This document shows, piece after piece, positions 53,851 to 61,789 of a stretch of 64,000 nucleotides of DNA. The DNA lies in the NCBI RefSeq assembly GCF_003334855.1, contig NZ_QOWE01000027.1, positions 1 to 64,000 of the forward strand, in the 5' to 3' direction. How positions within the stretch are numbered: position 1 is the first letter of the stretch; the number at the start of each line of letters is the position of its first letter. Under the pieces are notes generated by a model, which had not been told where the DNA came from, made no database searches, and saw nothing but the letters and a program-made list of their open reading frames with translations. The DNA is from Larkinella punicea (lineage in GTDB: Bacteria; Bacteroidota; Bacteroidia; Cytophagales; Spirosomataceae). A program made the position numbers and the translations under genes.

Positions 53851-55122
53851 TTACAGAATCCAGGGTGCGCGCATGGGCTGGTCAATCAGCCGATTGGCGC
53901 CCTCGTCGTTGACAAATACCTGATTGACCGGATCAAATTTCAGCGAGCGACCCAGTTGCAGGGCGATTTTACCCATGTTGATGAGGGTGCACGAACGGTA
54001 GCCATTGGCTTCATTGAGCGCAAAACGCTTGCGCCCCCGAACAGCGTCCACAAAGTCGGTTTGCTGCGGCAACGGTTCGGGAAAAGCGGCCAGTTTCTTC
54101 TGCAAATCCGGAATATCGGACTTAAAGCCTTGATACAATTTCCCTTTCGGCCCTTCGATATAGGGCATGTTGACATCTTTGCCCTCACCATCCAGAATGA
54201 TTTTACAGCCATCGGCGTAGGTATACTCGATGCGTCGCCAGGTACCAACGGCGTCGGGATGTTGCTGGGGCGCGTCGATTTCGACCGAAATCGGACTGGT
54301 GTCGTCTTTCCCCAGAAAATACTGAATGGGGTCTAAATAATGTTGTCCCATATCGCCCAGTCCGCCCCCATCGTAATCCCAGTAGCCCCGGAAGGTGTTG
54401 TGAACCCGGTGCTCGTTATACGGTTTGTAGGGGGCCGGACCCAGCCAGGTTTCGTAATCCAGTTCGGGTGGCACCGGCATGGGCTCCAGGTCGGTTTTCC
54501 CGACCCAGTAAAATTTCCAGTCGAAACCGGTGTGTTTGCTCACGGTCACTTTCAGCGGCCAGCCCAGCAAACCGCTGTCGACCAGCTTTTTGATGGGTTT
54601 AACGGGCGTACCCATGCCGTAGAAATTGGATTCGAACCGAAACCAGGTGTTGAGCCGGAAAATCCGGCCGTGTTGCTGCACGGCCTCCATCACGCGCTTG
54701 CCTTCGCCGATGGTGGTGGTCATCGGTTTTTCGCACCAGATGTCTTTGCCGGCGCGGGCCGCTTCAGCCGCCATGATGCCGTGCCAGTGGGGCGGGGTGG
54801 CAATGTGGACAATATCGACTTCGGGCAGTTGAATCAATTCCCGGAAATCCCTGAAGGTTTTGAGCGCGGAGTCTTTGATGATCCCTTTGGCCAGCTCCAG
54901 GTGCCGTGTATCGACGTCGCAAATGGCCGCGACCCTCGTTCCGGCGTAGGGAATGTGTCCCCGGCCCATGCCGCCAACGCCGATGATGCCTTTGGAAAGC
55001 TGGTCGCTGGGCGCCAGATAGCCTTTGCCCAGCACATGGCGCGGAACAATGGTAAAAGCCGCCAGGGTTCCCAGCGAGTTTTTGAGAAAGGTACGTCTTG
55101 AAGGGATCTTTTTAAATTCCAT
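53851..55122 (-). CDS. Tat-exported Gfo/Idh/MocA family oxidoreductase
   Basis: A 423-residue NAD(P)-type sugar dehydrogenase with a Tat signal (SRRTFLKNSLG, residues 8-18). Rossmann motif GIIGVGGMGRGHI (about 45-57), then VDIVHIATPPHWHGIMAAEAARAGKDIWCEKPM, with the EKP signature lysine, and GGGLGDMGQHYLDPIQY of the C-terminal domain. Tat export means the cofactor is bound before transport. Family members oxidise glycosides at C3 or related positions. The HEAT-DUF1080 gene follows by 38 bp, matching an oxidation-then-cleavage route. Confidence 0.9.
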   Translation of the reverse strand: MEFKKIPSRRTFLKNSLGTLAAFTIVPRHVLGKGYLAPSDQLSKGIIGVGGMGRGHIPYAGTRVAAICDVDTRHLELAKGIIKDSALKTFRDFRELIQLPEVDIVHIATPPHWHGIMAAEAARAGKDIWCEKPMTTTIGEGKRVMEAVQQHGRIFRLNTWFRFESNFYGMGTPVKPIKKLVDSGLLGWPLKVTVSKHTGFDWKFYWVGKTDLEPMPVPPELDYETWLGPAPYKPYNEHRVHNTFRGYWDYDGGGLGDMGQHYLDPIQYFLGKDDTSPISVEIDAPQQHPDAVGTWRRIEYTYADGCKIILDGEGKDVNMPYIEGPKGKLYQGFKSDIPDLQKKLAAFPEPLPQQTDFVDAVRGRKRFALNEANGYRSCTLINMGKIALQLGRSLKFDPVNQVFVNDEGANRLIDQPMRAPWIL

Positions 55123-55483
55123 TTAGCCTATTGTGTTAACATTGAGCACTATGTTTTTTTGAAATATTAAATGTAAAATGATGAATATCGAATGTAAAAG
55201 TGATGGCTTGGAAACTACTTTTACATTTAATATCCATCATTTTACATTTATCATTTCTACAGTGAAAATTTCCCAAAACAGCTCAATATCGAATTATAGC
55301 TCCTGAATAACAAATCGTAGGTACCTGGCTAATTCCGGGTTTTCGGGTACATTTACAATACTACTACTTTTCCCCTTAATAAGACCATCACCCGCCCAAT
55401 CACCTCATTTCGCGGGGTGTTTTTCCCGACGTAAACTAAAAAGTCGTAAATTACGGCTTCCTGTAAACGCCTAATTTAATTCT
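55123..55483. other. Divergent promoter region with palindrome P11
   Basis: A 361-bp gap between two divergent oxidoreductase genes. Palindrome P11 occupies 55161-55257. The right-hand 230 bp are AT-rich and must contain the promoter of the plus-strand gene, but I find no clear TAnnTTTG box. Confidence 0.65.
55161..55257. repeat. Palindrome P11 (41-bp arms), word family A
   Basis: Left arm 55161-55201 and right arm 55217-55257 pair with several mismatches. The words TTTTACATTTA and CATCATTTTACATTTATCATT are shared with P1 (16832) and P10 (50305). It lies between divergent genes. Confidence 0.8.
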
Positions 55484-56887
55484 ATGGAAAACCCTGAACA
55501 GGTTCCTTCTCGTCGGTCCTTTCTAAAAACATTGGGACTGGCCGGAACCGCAGCCGCAGCCGTTCCGTCTTCGCTCGCCCAGGCCGGTACGGCTCCGATG
55601 TACCTTCATTTAGTGAAAAGTCATAGCAGCACAGCCGCTAACGACAAAGTCCGCATCGGGCTGATCGGAACGGGCGGTATGGGCATTGGGGATACGGAGA
55701 CCGCACTGATGGTCGAAGGAACCGAAATCATTGCCGCCTGTGACCTCTACGATGGCCGTTTGCGCCGGGCCAAAGAGCTGTGGGGCGATGGTTTGTTCAC
55801 CACCCGCGACTACCGCCAGGTGCTCGAACGGTCGGATGTCGATGTGATTATCAACGGAACGACCGACCACTGGCACGAAAAAATCTCGACCGACGCCATG
55901 CGCAAAGGCAAGCACGTCTACTGCGAAAAGCCGATGGTGCAGAAGGTCGAAGATGGCCATACCCTGATCAAAGTTCAGAAAGAAACCGGTAAAGTGTTTC
56001 AGGTGGGCAGCCAGTTTGCCAGTTCCATCATCATCGCCAAAGCCAAGGAATTGCTGAAAGCCGGCGACATTGGCGAGCTGGTTTTTGCCGAAGCCCAATA
56101 CGACCGCCACAGTGCCATGGGTGCCTGGCAATATTCCATTCCGCCGGATGCGTCGCCCCAAACCGTCGACTGGGACACCTATTTAGGAACCGCTAAAAAG
56201 CGTGAGTGGGACCCGAAGCGGTTTTTCAGATGGAGAAACTACCAGGACTACGGAACGGGGGTAGCCGGTGACCTCTACGTTCACCTGCTGACGACGCTCC
56301 ACACCATTACGGGTTCCAAAGGCCCCAACCGGGTGTATGCCAGCGGTGGGCTGCGTTTCTGGAAAGATGGTCGTGATGTTCCCGATATTCACCTCGCTAT
56401 TTTCGATTATCCAAAAACCGCCGAGCATCCGGAATTCAACCTGACGACGCGGAGCAATTTCGTCGATGGTGGTGGGGGCGGTTACCTGGTTCGGCTGGTC
56501 GGTACAGAAGGCGATTTGTCGGTTGGCTGGGATAGCCTGACGGTTCGGCACCACAAACTGCCGAAAGCGCCCGGTCTGTCGATCAGCAATTTTCCGAAAG
56601 ACCAGCAGGAAGCGTACCTGAAGGAATACAAAAAAATGTATCCCGAGCGCCCCGAAATGGAAGGCCCGCGCGAAATGGTCTACAAGACGCCGAAAGATTA
56701 CAAAGGCGACCGCTACGAACACTTTGTCAACTTCTTCGATTCGGTTCGCAACCAGAAACCGGTGGCTGAAGATGCAACCTTCGGGCTCCGGGCCTGTGGA
56801 CCGACGCAGTGTGGCAACATCAGTCTGTTCAAAAAGCAGATCGTCAACTGGGATCCGAATGCCATGAAAATTCTGAATGCTGTATAG
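55484..56887 (+). CDS. Tat-exported Gfo/Idh/MocA family oxidoreductase, 467 aa
   Basis: A 467-residue dehydrogenase with a Tat signal (SRRSFLKTLG, residues 9-18). Rossmann motif IGLIGTGGMGIGD (about 59-71), INGTTDHWHEKISTDAMRKGKHVYCEKPM with the EKP Lys, and TGVAGDLYVHLLTTLHTITG of the C-terminal domain. A GGGGGYLVRLVGTEGDL loop marks the substrate side. Like the divergent oxidoreductase it fits oxidation of sugars in the periplasm. It is followed, after palindrome P12, by a DUF1080 gene on the same strand. Confidence 0.9.
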   Translation: MENPEQVPSRRSFLKTLGLAGTAAAAVPSSLAQAGTAPMYLHLVKSHSSTAANDKVRIGLIGTGGMGIGDTETALMVEGTEIIAACDLYDGRLRRAKELWGDGLFTTRDYRQVLERSDVDVIINGTTDHWHEKISTDAMRKGKHVYCEKPMVQKVEDGHTLIKVQKETGKVFQVGSQFASSIIIAKAKELLKAGDIGELVFAEAQYDRHSAMGAWQYSIPPDASPQTVDWDTYLGTAKKREWDPKRFFRWRNYQDYGTGVAGDLYVHLLTTLHTITGSKGPNRVYASGGLRFWKDGRDVPDIHLAIFDYPKTAEHPEFNLTTRSNFVDGGGGGYLVRLVGTEGDLSVGWDSLTVRHHKLPKAPGLSISNFPKDQQEAYLKEYKKMYPERPEMEGPREMVYKTPKDYKGDRYEHFVNFFDSVRNQKPVAEDATFGLRACGPTQCGNISLFKKQIVNWDPNAMKILNAV

Positions 56888-56897
56888 GTTTCTCCTT

Positions 56898-57012
56898 TCA
56901 TTATTCAATATTCGTTATTCATTATTCGATATTGACAAGTCCATTTTTTTCAATAAATCCCTGATAATAAGGCATTAATATCGAATGTTGAATAACGAAT
57001 ATTGAATAATGA
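56898..57012. repeat. Palindrome P12 (36-bp arms)
   Basis: The arms 56898-56933 and 56977-57012 pair with few mismatches. They are built of ATTCAATATTC and AATAACGAATATT words. It sits between the co-directional oxidoreductase and DUF1080 genes. Confidence 0.85.
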
Positions 57013-57037
57013 AGGAAAAACATAACCCTACAAAACC

Positions 57038-57736
57038 ATGAAAAAAGCAACCTTTGCTCTGGCCCTGCTGGCGGGCGTCATTACCCTCACGAGCCTTTCG
57101 AATAGCGGCTCGAAACCCGGCAAATGGGTATCGCTGTTCGACGGAAAATCCACGAAAGGCTGGCACAGTTACCTGAAAGACAAGGCCATTGGCTGGAACA
57201 TCGAAGACGGAACGCTGACGCCCGACGGCACCGGCGGTGACCTTGTGACGGACAAGGAATACGAAAATTTCGAGCTGGAATTTGAGTTCAAACTGCCGCC
57301 CAAAAGCAACAGCGGGGTGGTTTACAAAGTGATCGAAGATCCGGCGAACAAAGCCACGTACTGGTCCGGCCCCGAATACCAGGTGATCGACGATACCGGC
57401 TACCAGTTGGGCGACGGTGCCAAGCTGAAAGGCAGCCAGTTGACGGGTGCCAACTACGACATGATCGCGCCCAGCGACCCAACCATCAACAAACCCGCCG
57501 GGCAATGGAACAAAGGCCGGATTGTGGTGAACAACAACCACGTTGAGCATTACCTGAACGGCAAGAAAGTGGTGGAATACCATTACGGCGGGGACGAATG
57601 GCAGAAGATGGTGGCAGGCAGCAAGTTTAAAGACTGGAATTACGCCAAAGCCCACGCCAAAGGCAAAATCGCGCTGCAAAACCACAGCCCGAAAGAAGTG
57701 GTCTGGTATAAAAACATCCGGATTCGGGAGTTGTAG
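57038..57736 (+). CDS. DUF1080 (3-keto-disaccharide hydrolase) protein, 232 aa
   Basis: A single-domain exported DUF1080 protein with a short signal peptide (ATFALALLAGVITLTSLS). Marks: WVSLFDGKSTKGWHSYLKD (about 30-48), WNIEDGTLTPDGTGGDLVTDKEYENFELEFEFKLPPKSNSGVVYKV, GPEYQVIDDTGYQLGDGAKLKGSQLTGANYDMIAP, QWNKGRIVVNNNHVEHYLNGKKVVEY and the end WYKNIRIREL. It is the partner of the upstream oxidoreductase: oxidised glycosides would be its substrates. The transcript ends at the perfect hairpin 57756-57804. Confidence 0.9.
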   Translation: MKKATFALALLAGVITLTSLSNSGSKPGKWVSLFDGKSTKGWHSYLKDKAIGWNIEDGTLTPDGTGGDLVTDKEYENFELEFEFKLPPKSNSGVVYKVIEDPANKATYWSGPEYQVIDDTGYQLGDGAKLKGSQLTGANYDMIAPSDPTINKPAGQWNKGRIVVNNNHVEHYLNGKKVVEYHYGGDEWQKMVAGSKFKDWNYAKAHAKGKIALQNHSPKEVVWYKNIRIREL

Positions 57737-57755
57737 GATTTTAGAGAATTTGTTT

Positions 57756-57804
57756 AACGGGGTGTTGCCGGACGGTTTTTGAAACCGTCCGGCAACACCC
57801 CGTT
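57756..57804. terminator. Bidirectional terminator (perfect 23-bp palindrome P13)
   Basis: The arms 57756-57778 and 57782-57804 are exact inverted copies with a 3-nt loop. A U-run follows on the plus strand. It lies between convergent genes, 19 bp after one stop and 1 bp after the other, so it fits a two-way terminator. Confidence 0.85.
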
Positions 57805-57805
57805 T

Positions 57806-60800
57806 TTATTTCGCGATTTGCTCTTCTACAAAAGCTAAACTCTCCGAAATTATTGACATATTCGGATGGTTAGCTCCCCAAGCTTTTACCCCAATTTCAA
57901 GTGCTTTTTCAAAGCCGTGTTTAGCTTCCACCCAGTTTTTCATGGCGATCCACACATGTCCCAGATTATTGTAACGAACCGCCACATTCGGATGGTCTTT
58001 GCCGAAGTTGGTCAAGTCCGATGCCAGGGCCGCTTCCAGCAAGTCCCGAGCCCGGTTGTAATCCCCTAAGGCGCGATACACAGTGGCCAGATTCGACTGA
58101 CGAACCGCCACTGTCGGATGGTCTTTGCCGAAGTTGGTCAAGTCCGATGCCAGGGCTGCTTCCAGCAAGTCCCGAGCCCGGTTGTAATCCCCTAAGGCGC
58201 TATACACATTGGCCAGATTCGACTGACGAACCGCCACTGTCGGATGGTCTTTGCCGAAGTTGGTCAAGGCCGATGCCAGGGCTGCTTCCAGCAAGTCCCG
58301 AGCCCGGTTGTAATCCCCTAAGTCGCGATACACATTGGCCAGATTCGACTGACGAACCGCCACTGTCGGATGGTCTTTGCCGAAGTTGGTCAAGTCCGAT
58401 GCCAGGGCCGCTTCCAGCAAGTCCCGAGCCCGGTTGTAATCCCCTAAGTCGCTATACACTGTGGCCAGATTCGACTGACGAACCGCCACTGTCGGATGGT
58501 CTTTGCCGAAGTTGGTCAAGTCCGATGCCAGGGCTGCTTCCAGCAAGTCCCGAGCCCGGTTGTAATCCCCTAAGTCGCTATACACTCTGGCCAGATTCGA
58601 CTGACTAACCGCCACTGTCGGATGGTCTTTGCCGAAGTTGGTCAAGGCCGATGCCAGGGCCGCTTCCAGCAAGTCCCGAGCCCGGTTGTAATCCCCTAAG
58701 TCGCGATACACAGTGGCCAGATTCGACTGACGAACCGCCACTGTCGGATGGTCTTTGCCGAAGTTGGTCAAGTCCGATGCCAGGGCTGCTTCCAGCAAGT
58801 CCCGCGCCCGGTTGTAATCCCCTAAGGCGCTAAAAATGATACCTGCGTTATTTTTTAAAGTTGATATCTGTGATTGTTTCAAATCATCTTCTGATAAGCA
58901 AGCCAGTAAAAAGTCGGCTACAGGGAGAAAAGAGAATAAATTTATGGTATTGGTTGAAACATCTGAGTGTAAAAAGCCTGTGAGTGTATCCACCAACAAT
59001 TTTACATCTTCAAACCCAGGCTGTAGTTGATAATGAACCACTTGTTGAATCAGCCGGTGAATGCTAAAAACAAGATCTTTTCTTTGCAGCCAGCCCTTTT
59101 TCTCCAGGCTTTGCAAATTCCCGGCAAACTTTCGCTGCTCTTTTTGATCCGTCAGTTGCAGCCATTCCATCAACTGTTCCTGCGGATAAGCTTCGGGTGG
59201 TAAAACCGCAAATTGCTTCATGACCCATTTTTCATCGTCACTCAAAGCCGACAAATCGAAGGTCTGCATGAGGTGGATAAAAATCTCGGTTTCCTCGCGG
59301 CTGTGTTCGGTTTCAATCCGTGCTTGTAAGTCGGGGTCATCCAACTGTTTGCTTTTATACTTTTCGGTCAGTTCAGCTACGCTAACCAAACCGTAGTGAT
59401 TTTCCAGCGTTTTCGCGGCCAGCTCGATCGTCAAGGTGTGATGGTCGATAACAACCAATAGTTCATCCAGTTCTTCGCCCGTCAGGGCATACGTATAGAG
59501 CGTTCGGAAAAGCGTTCGGGCGGCTTCGGGATCGAGTTTATCCAATCGAATCAGGTCAAAACCGCTCAGTTTCTGACGAGAGGTCACCAGCACCTGCCAG
59601 TTGGGCGGTCCGGGCAGGAGATCACGAATGGCGCGGTCGGCAAGTTCGGTACTGGCATTGTCGATAATCAGCAGATTCGGGCCACTCAGGTTTCGAAGCA
59701 CATTCATGATCTGGCTAAAGAAAACCGTTGTATCGACTCTTTCGGGCAATTTCAGCCGCAGATTCCCTAACAAAATCGGGTCAAGCACAAACGCATTCAG
59801 CAGATCGTCGGCGGTTTGGGTTTTCACATCCGGCACCACGATTTCCACCCACAGTACGTGCTGGTAAGCCAACTTGTGTTGCTGCATGAATTTCCGGGCT
59901 AAAGTGGTTTTGCCAATTCCACCCAAACCGTTCATCAACACCACCCGCTGACTCGTTTCTAGCTTTTGCGCCAATTCGGTCAGTTCGTCAACCCGCCCAA
60001 CAAATTCCCCTGAAAACGCCGAAAAGTTGTTCAGTTCGCGGGGATACGTAATGGCCGGTTTTTCCAGTAACTCGATAATTCGCCTAAAGTAGCCAACCGA
60101 TTCGGCATGGTTGTCACGAAGAATCTGTTTCAATTCCGTTGTTTCTTCGGCAAACTGCTGTAAAACCGCCGTTGACTGACCCGTTTCGCCATTTTTTAGC
60201 GTTCTGATTTCAGCCAATAATAATTCCCGTCCCTCCTGTATTTGTTTCAGTATCGCCCGGTTTTGTTCCTGAATTTCTTCCAGCATCCAGATTTGAAACG
60301 AGCGAAAACCTTTGTCATCGTTCTGTAAGGCTTCTTTAAACGCCAGTTCGAAGCAAGTCGGCAGTTTTTCGGCAAAAAAAGTCCGCAATTTCTGCCATTC
60401 CGCCAGCGATTCGTCCACGCGCGAGACAACAAACAGGTAATCGGTAATGGTCGTCAGGCAATCCTCAGGATTTTCGAGCAAACCACTCTGAATAGTTTCG
60501 TGTTTGACCCAGAACTGCAAGTCCCTCTCCATCGTCTCCAGCACCTCTTTCGCCGTACGGATCGGATTTTGCTCAAAGTGCTTTTCAAAAAACGACAGGT
60601 CGGTTTCCTGCCCCAATTGATCCAGATACAAGCGTTTAAGGAAACTCACGGAGCGAACAGCGGCATCTTTCAACAAATTTTCGAGGTTGTGATTCAGTTC
60701 GGACGGATGCGCAAACCGCTCCCGGAGTTTGTTGTAGCTGAGGTCGCAGGTAAATTGATGGACAAAGTTGGGCGCGATGGCATTCGCCAACCCCAAACCA

Positions 60801-60913
60801 ATGGTCGTAACTAAGCCCGCACCGGGGATCGCTTTGGCGACTTCTTCATGGGTCAGGCAATAGCCGACGCCTGAAACAATCGCCTTGACAAGGTTGGAAG
60901 AGGGGTTTGACAT
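57806..60913 (-). CDS. STAND (NB-ARC) ATPase with tandem near-identical TPRs
   Basis: A 1035-residue cytoplasmic signal-transduction ATPase. The ATG at 60913 (MSNPSSNLVK) is preferred over an in-frame start 33 codons upstream. Residues 1-220 are an uncharacterised N-terminal domain with a hydrophobic patch (AIPGAGLVTTIGLGLANAI); 230-290 look coiled-coil. The NB-ARC core has P-loop GLGGIGKTTLA (about 329-339), Walker B LLIIDNAS (about 414-421) and VLVTSRQ. A winged-helix-like part follows (about 550-640). From about 686 come seven 42-residue TPRs with almost the same sequence (GDYNRARDLLEAALAS core), plus one diverged repeat. Such NLR-like proteins often sense phage or stress. Confidence 0.9.
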   Translation of the reverse strand: MSNPSSNLVKAIVSGVGYCLTHEEVAKAIPGAGLVTTIGLGLANAIAPNFVHQFTCDLSYNKLRERFAHPSELNHNLENLLKDAAVRSVSFLKRLYLDQLGQETDLSFFEKHFEQNPIRTAKEVLETMERDLQFWVKHETIQSGLLENPEDCLTTITDYLFVVSRVDESLAEWQKLRTFFAEKLPTCFELAFKEALQNDDKGFRSFQIWMLEEIQEQNRAILKQIQEGRELLLAEIRTLKNGETGQSTAVLQQFAEETTELKQILRDNHAESVGYFRRIIELLEKPAITYPRELNNFSAFSGEFVGRVDELTELAQKLETSQRVVLMNGLGGIGKTTLARKFMQQHKLAYQHVLWVEIVVPDVKTQTADDLLNAFVLDPILLGNLRLKLPERVDTTVFFSQIMNVLRNLSGPNLLIIDNASTELADRAIRDLLPGPPNWQVLVTSRQKLSGFDLIRLDKLDPEAARTLFRTLYTYALTGEELDELLVVIDHHTLTIELAAKTLENHYGLVSVAELTEKYKSKQLDDPDLQARIETEHSREETEIFIHLMQTFDLSALSDDEKWVMKQFAVLPPEAYPQEQLMEWLQLTDQKEQRKFAGNLQSLEKKGWLQRKDLVFSIHRLIQQVVHYQLQPGFEDVKLLVDTLTGFLHSDVSTNTINLFSFLPVADFLLACLSEDDLKQSQISTLKNNAGIIFSALGDYNRARDLLEAALASDLTNFGKDHPTVAVRQSNLATVYRDLGDYNRARDLLEAALASALTNFGKDHPTVAVSQSNLARVYSDLGDYNRARDLLEAALASDLTNFGKDHPTVAVRQSNLATVYSDLGDYNRARDLLEAALASDLTNFGKDHPTVAVRQSNLANVYRDLGDYNRARDLLEAALASALTNFGKDHPTVAVRQSNLANVYSALGDYNRARDLLEAALASDLTNFGKDHPTVAVRQSNLATVYRALGDYNRARDLLEAALASDLTNFGKDHPNVAVRYNNLGHVWIAMKNWVEAKHGFEKALEIGVKAWGANHPNMSIISESLAFVEEQIAK
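57945..58826. repeat. Coding tandem array, seven 126-bp TPR units
   Basis: Seven copies of a 126-bp unit, each encoding a 42-residue TPR, run head to tail in the STAND gene. Copies differ at a handful of codons only (T/R/N, R/S, D/A, D/A and R/S positions in the protein). Near identity at DNA level points to recent duplication or repeated conversion, with copy-number change likely. Confidence 0.92.
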
Positions 60914-61021
60914 GGAAACGCTGGACAGGTTCAGGATGGTTGCTAAAGATAGACTTTCGTGGCAAAACCCACAACCATCTTTGCACCCGTCTCCAATTTT
61001 CAGAATCGACATTTCGCCCCT

Positions 61022-61789
61022 TCACCCCAGAAACGCCTGAATTTTATCCCGGTAATTGCGGGTCCATTTCAGCGTCTGCCCCAGCTTGAGGTGAACGATG
61101 TAATCGCCGTTGAAATGCGTTTCTACTTCCTGAACGTAGGCCAGATTGACAATGTGTGAGCGGTGCATCCGCACAAACTGGTTCGGATCGAGCCGGGTTT
61201 CGAGCTTCGTCAGGCTGTCGTACACGATGTGCTTGCCGGTGGCCGTGTGCAGGGTGATGTAATTACCGTCTGCATCCAAATACTGCACGTCGTTCAGATT
61301 CACGAAATACATCCGGCCCTGCTCCTTCACCAGCACCCGCGACAGATACTCGCGCGGGGGTGCGGGCGTGTGCGCACTGAGCAGTTGGGCCAGCAGGGCC
61401 TCGATTTTGGGCTGGTTCTGGTTGTTGAGCCGTTCGATGGCCCGGCCCAGTGCCTGCCCGAATCGAATTTCGTCGAAAGGCTTGAGCAAATAATCGATGG
61501 CGTTGACTTCGAAAGCCTGAAGAGCATACTGATCGTATGCCGTCGTGAACACCACCGTCGGCTGGTGGTCGGGCCAGACTTTCCGCAGCACGCTGAAACC
61601 GTCGAGCCGGGGCATCTGAATGTCGAGAAAAATCAGGTGCGGGCGGTGAAGCAGAATTTTCTGCACCGCTTCCAGGCCATTGGCCGCTTCGTCGACCACC
61701 CGGAGCATGGGCGTGTCGGCCAGCAACGTCCGGATCACCTCGCGGGCGGCCAGTTCGTCGTCAATGATGAGCGTGTGATACGGGTTCAT
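61022..61789 (-). CDS. LytTR family response regulator
   Basis: A 255-residue regulator. Receiver domain residues 5-125: IIDDE acid pocket (Asp10, Asp11), phospho-acceptor Asp56 in IFLDIQMP, Thr in VFTTAYD and Lys103 in YLLKPFD. The LytTR DNA-binding domain occupies about 150-255 (VKEQGRMYFVNLNDVQYLDADGNYITL, RMHRSHIVNLAYVQEV). It pairs with the upstream LytS-like kinase, whose stop it overlaps by 29 bp. Targets are unknown; the STAND gene lies downstream, 108 bp away on the same strand. Confidence 0.92.
   Translation of the reverse strand: MNPYHTLIIDDELAAREVIRTLLADTPMLRVVDEAANGLEAVQKILLHRPHLIFLDIQMPRLDGFSVLRKVWPDHQPTVVFTTAYDQYALQAFEVNAIDYLLKPFDEIRFGQALGRAIERLNNQNQPKIEALLAQLLSAHTPAPPREYLSRVLVKEQGRMYFVNLNDVQYLDADGNYITLHTATGKHIVYDSLTKLETRLDPNQFVRMHRSHIVNLAYVQEVETHFNGDYIVHLKLGQTLKWTRNYRDKIQAFLG

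Noticed and set aside
58021-58833. Plus-strand ORFs with repeated PASPEPGCNPL units
   Set aside because: They are antisense to the TPR array of the STAND gene; the repetition is inherited from it.
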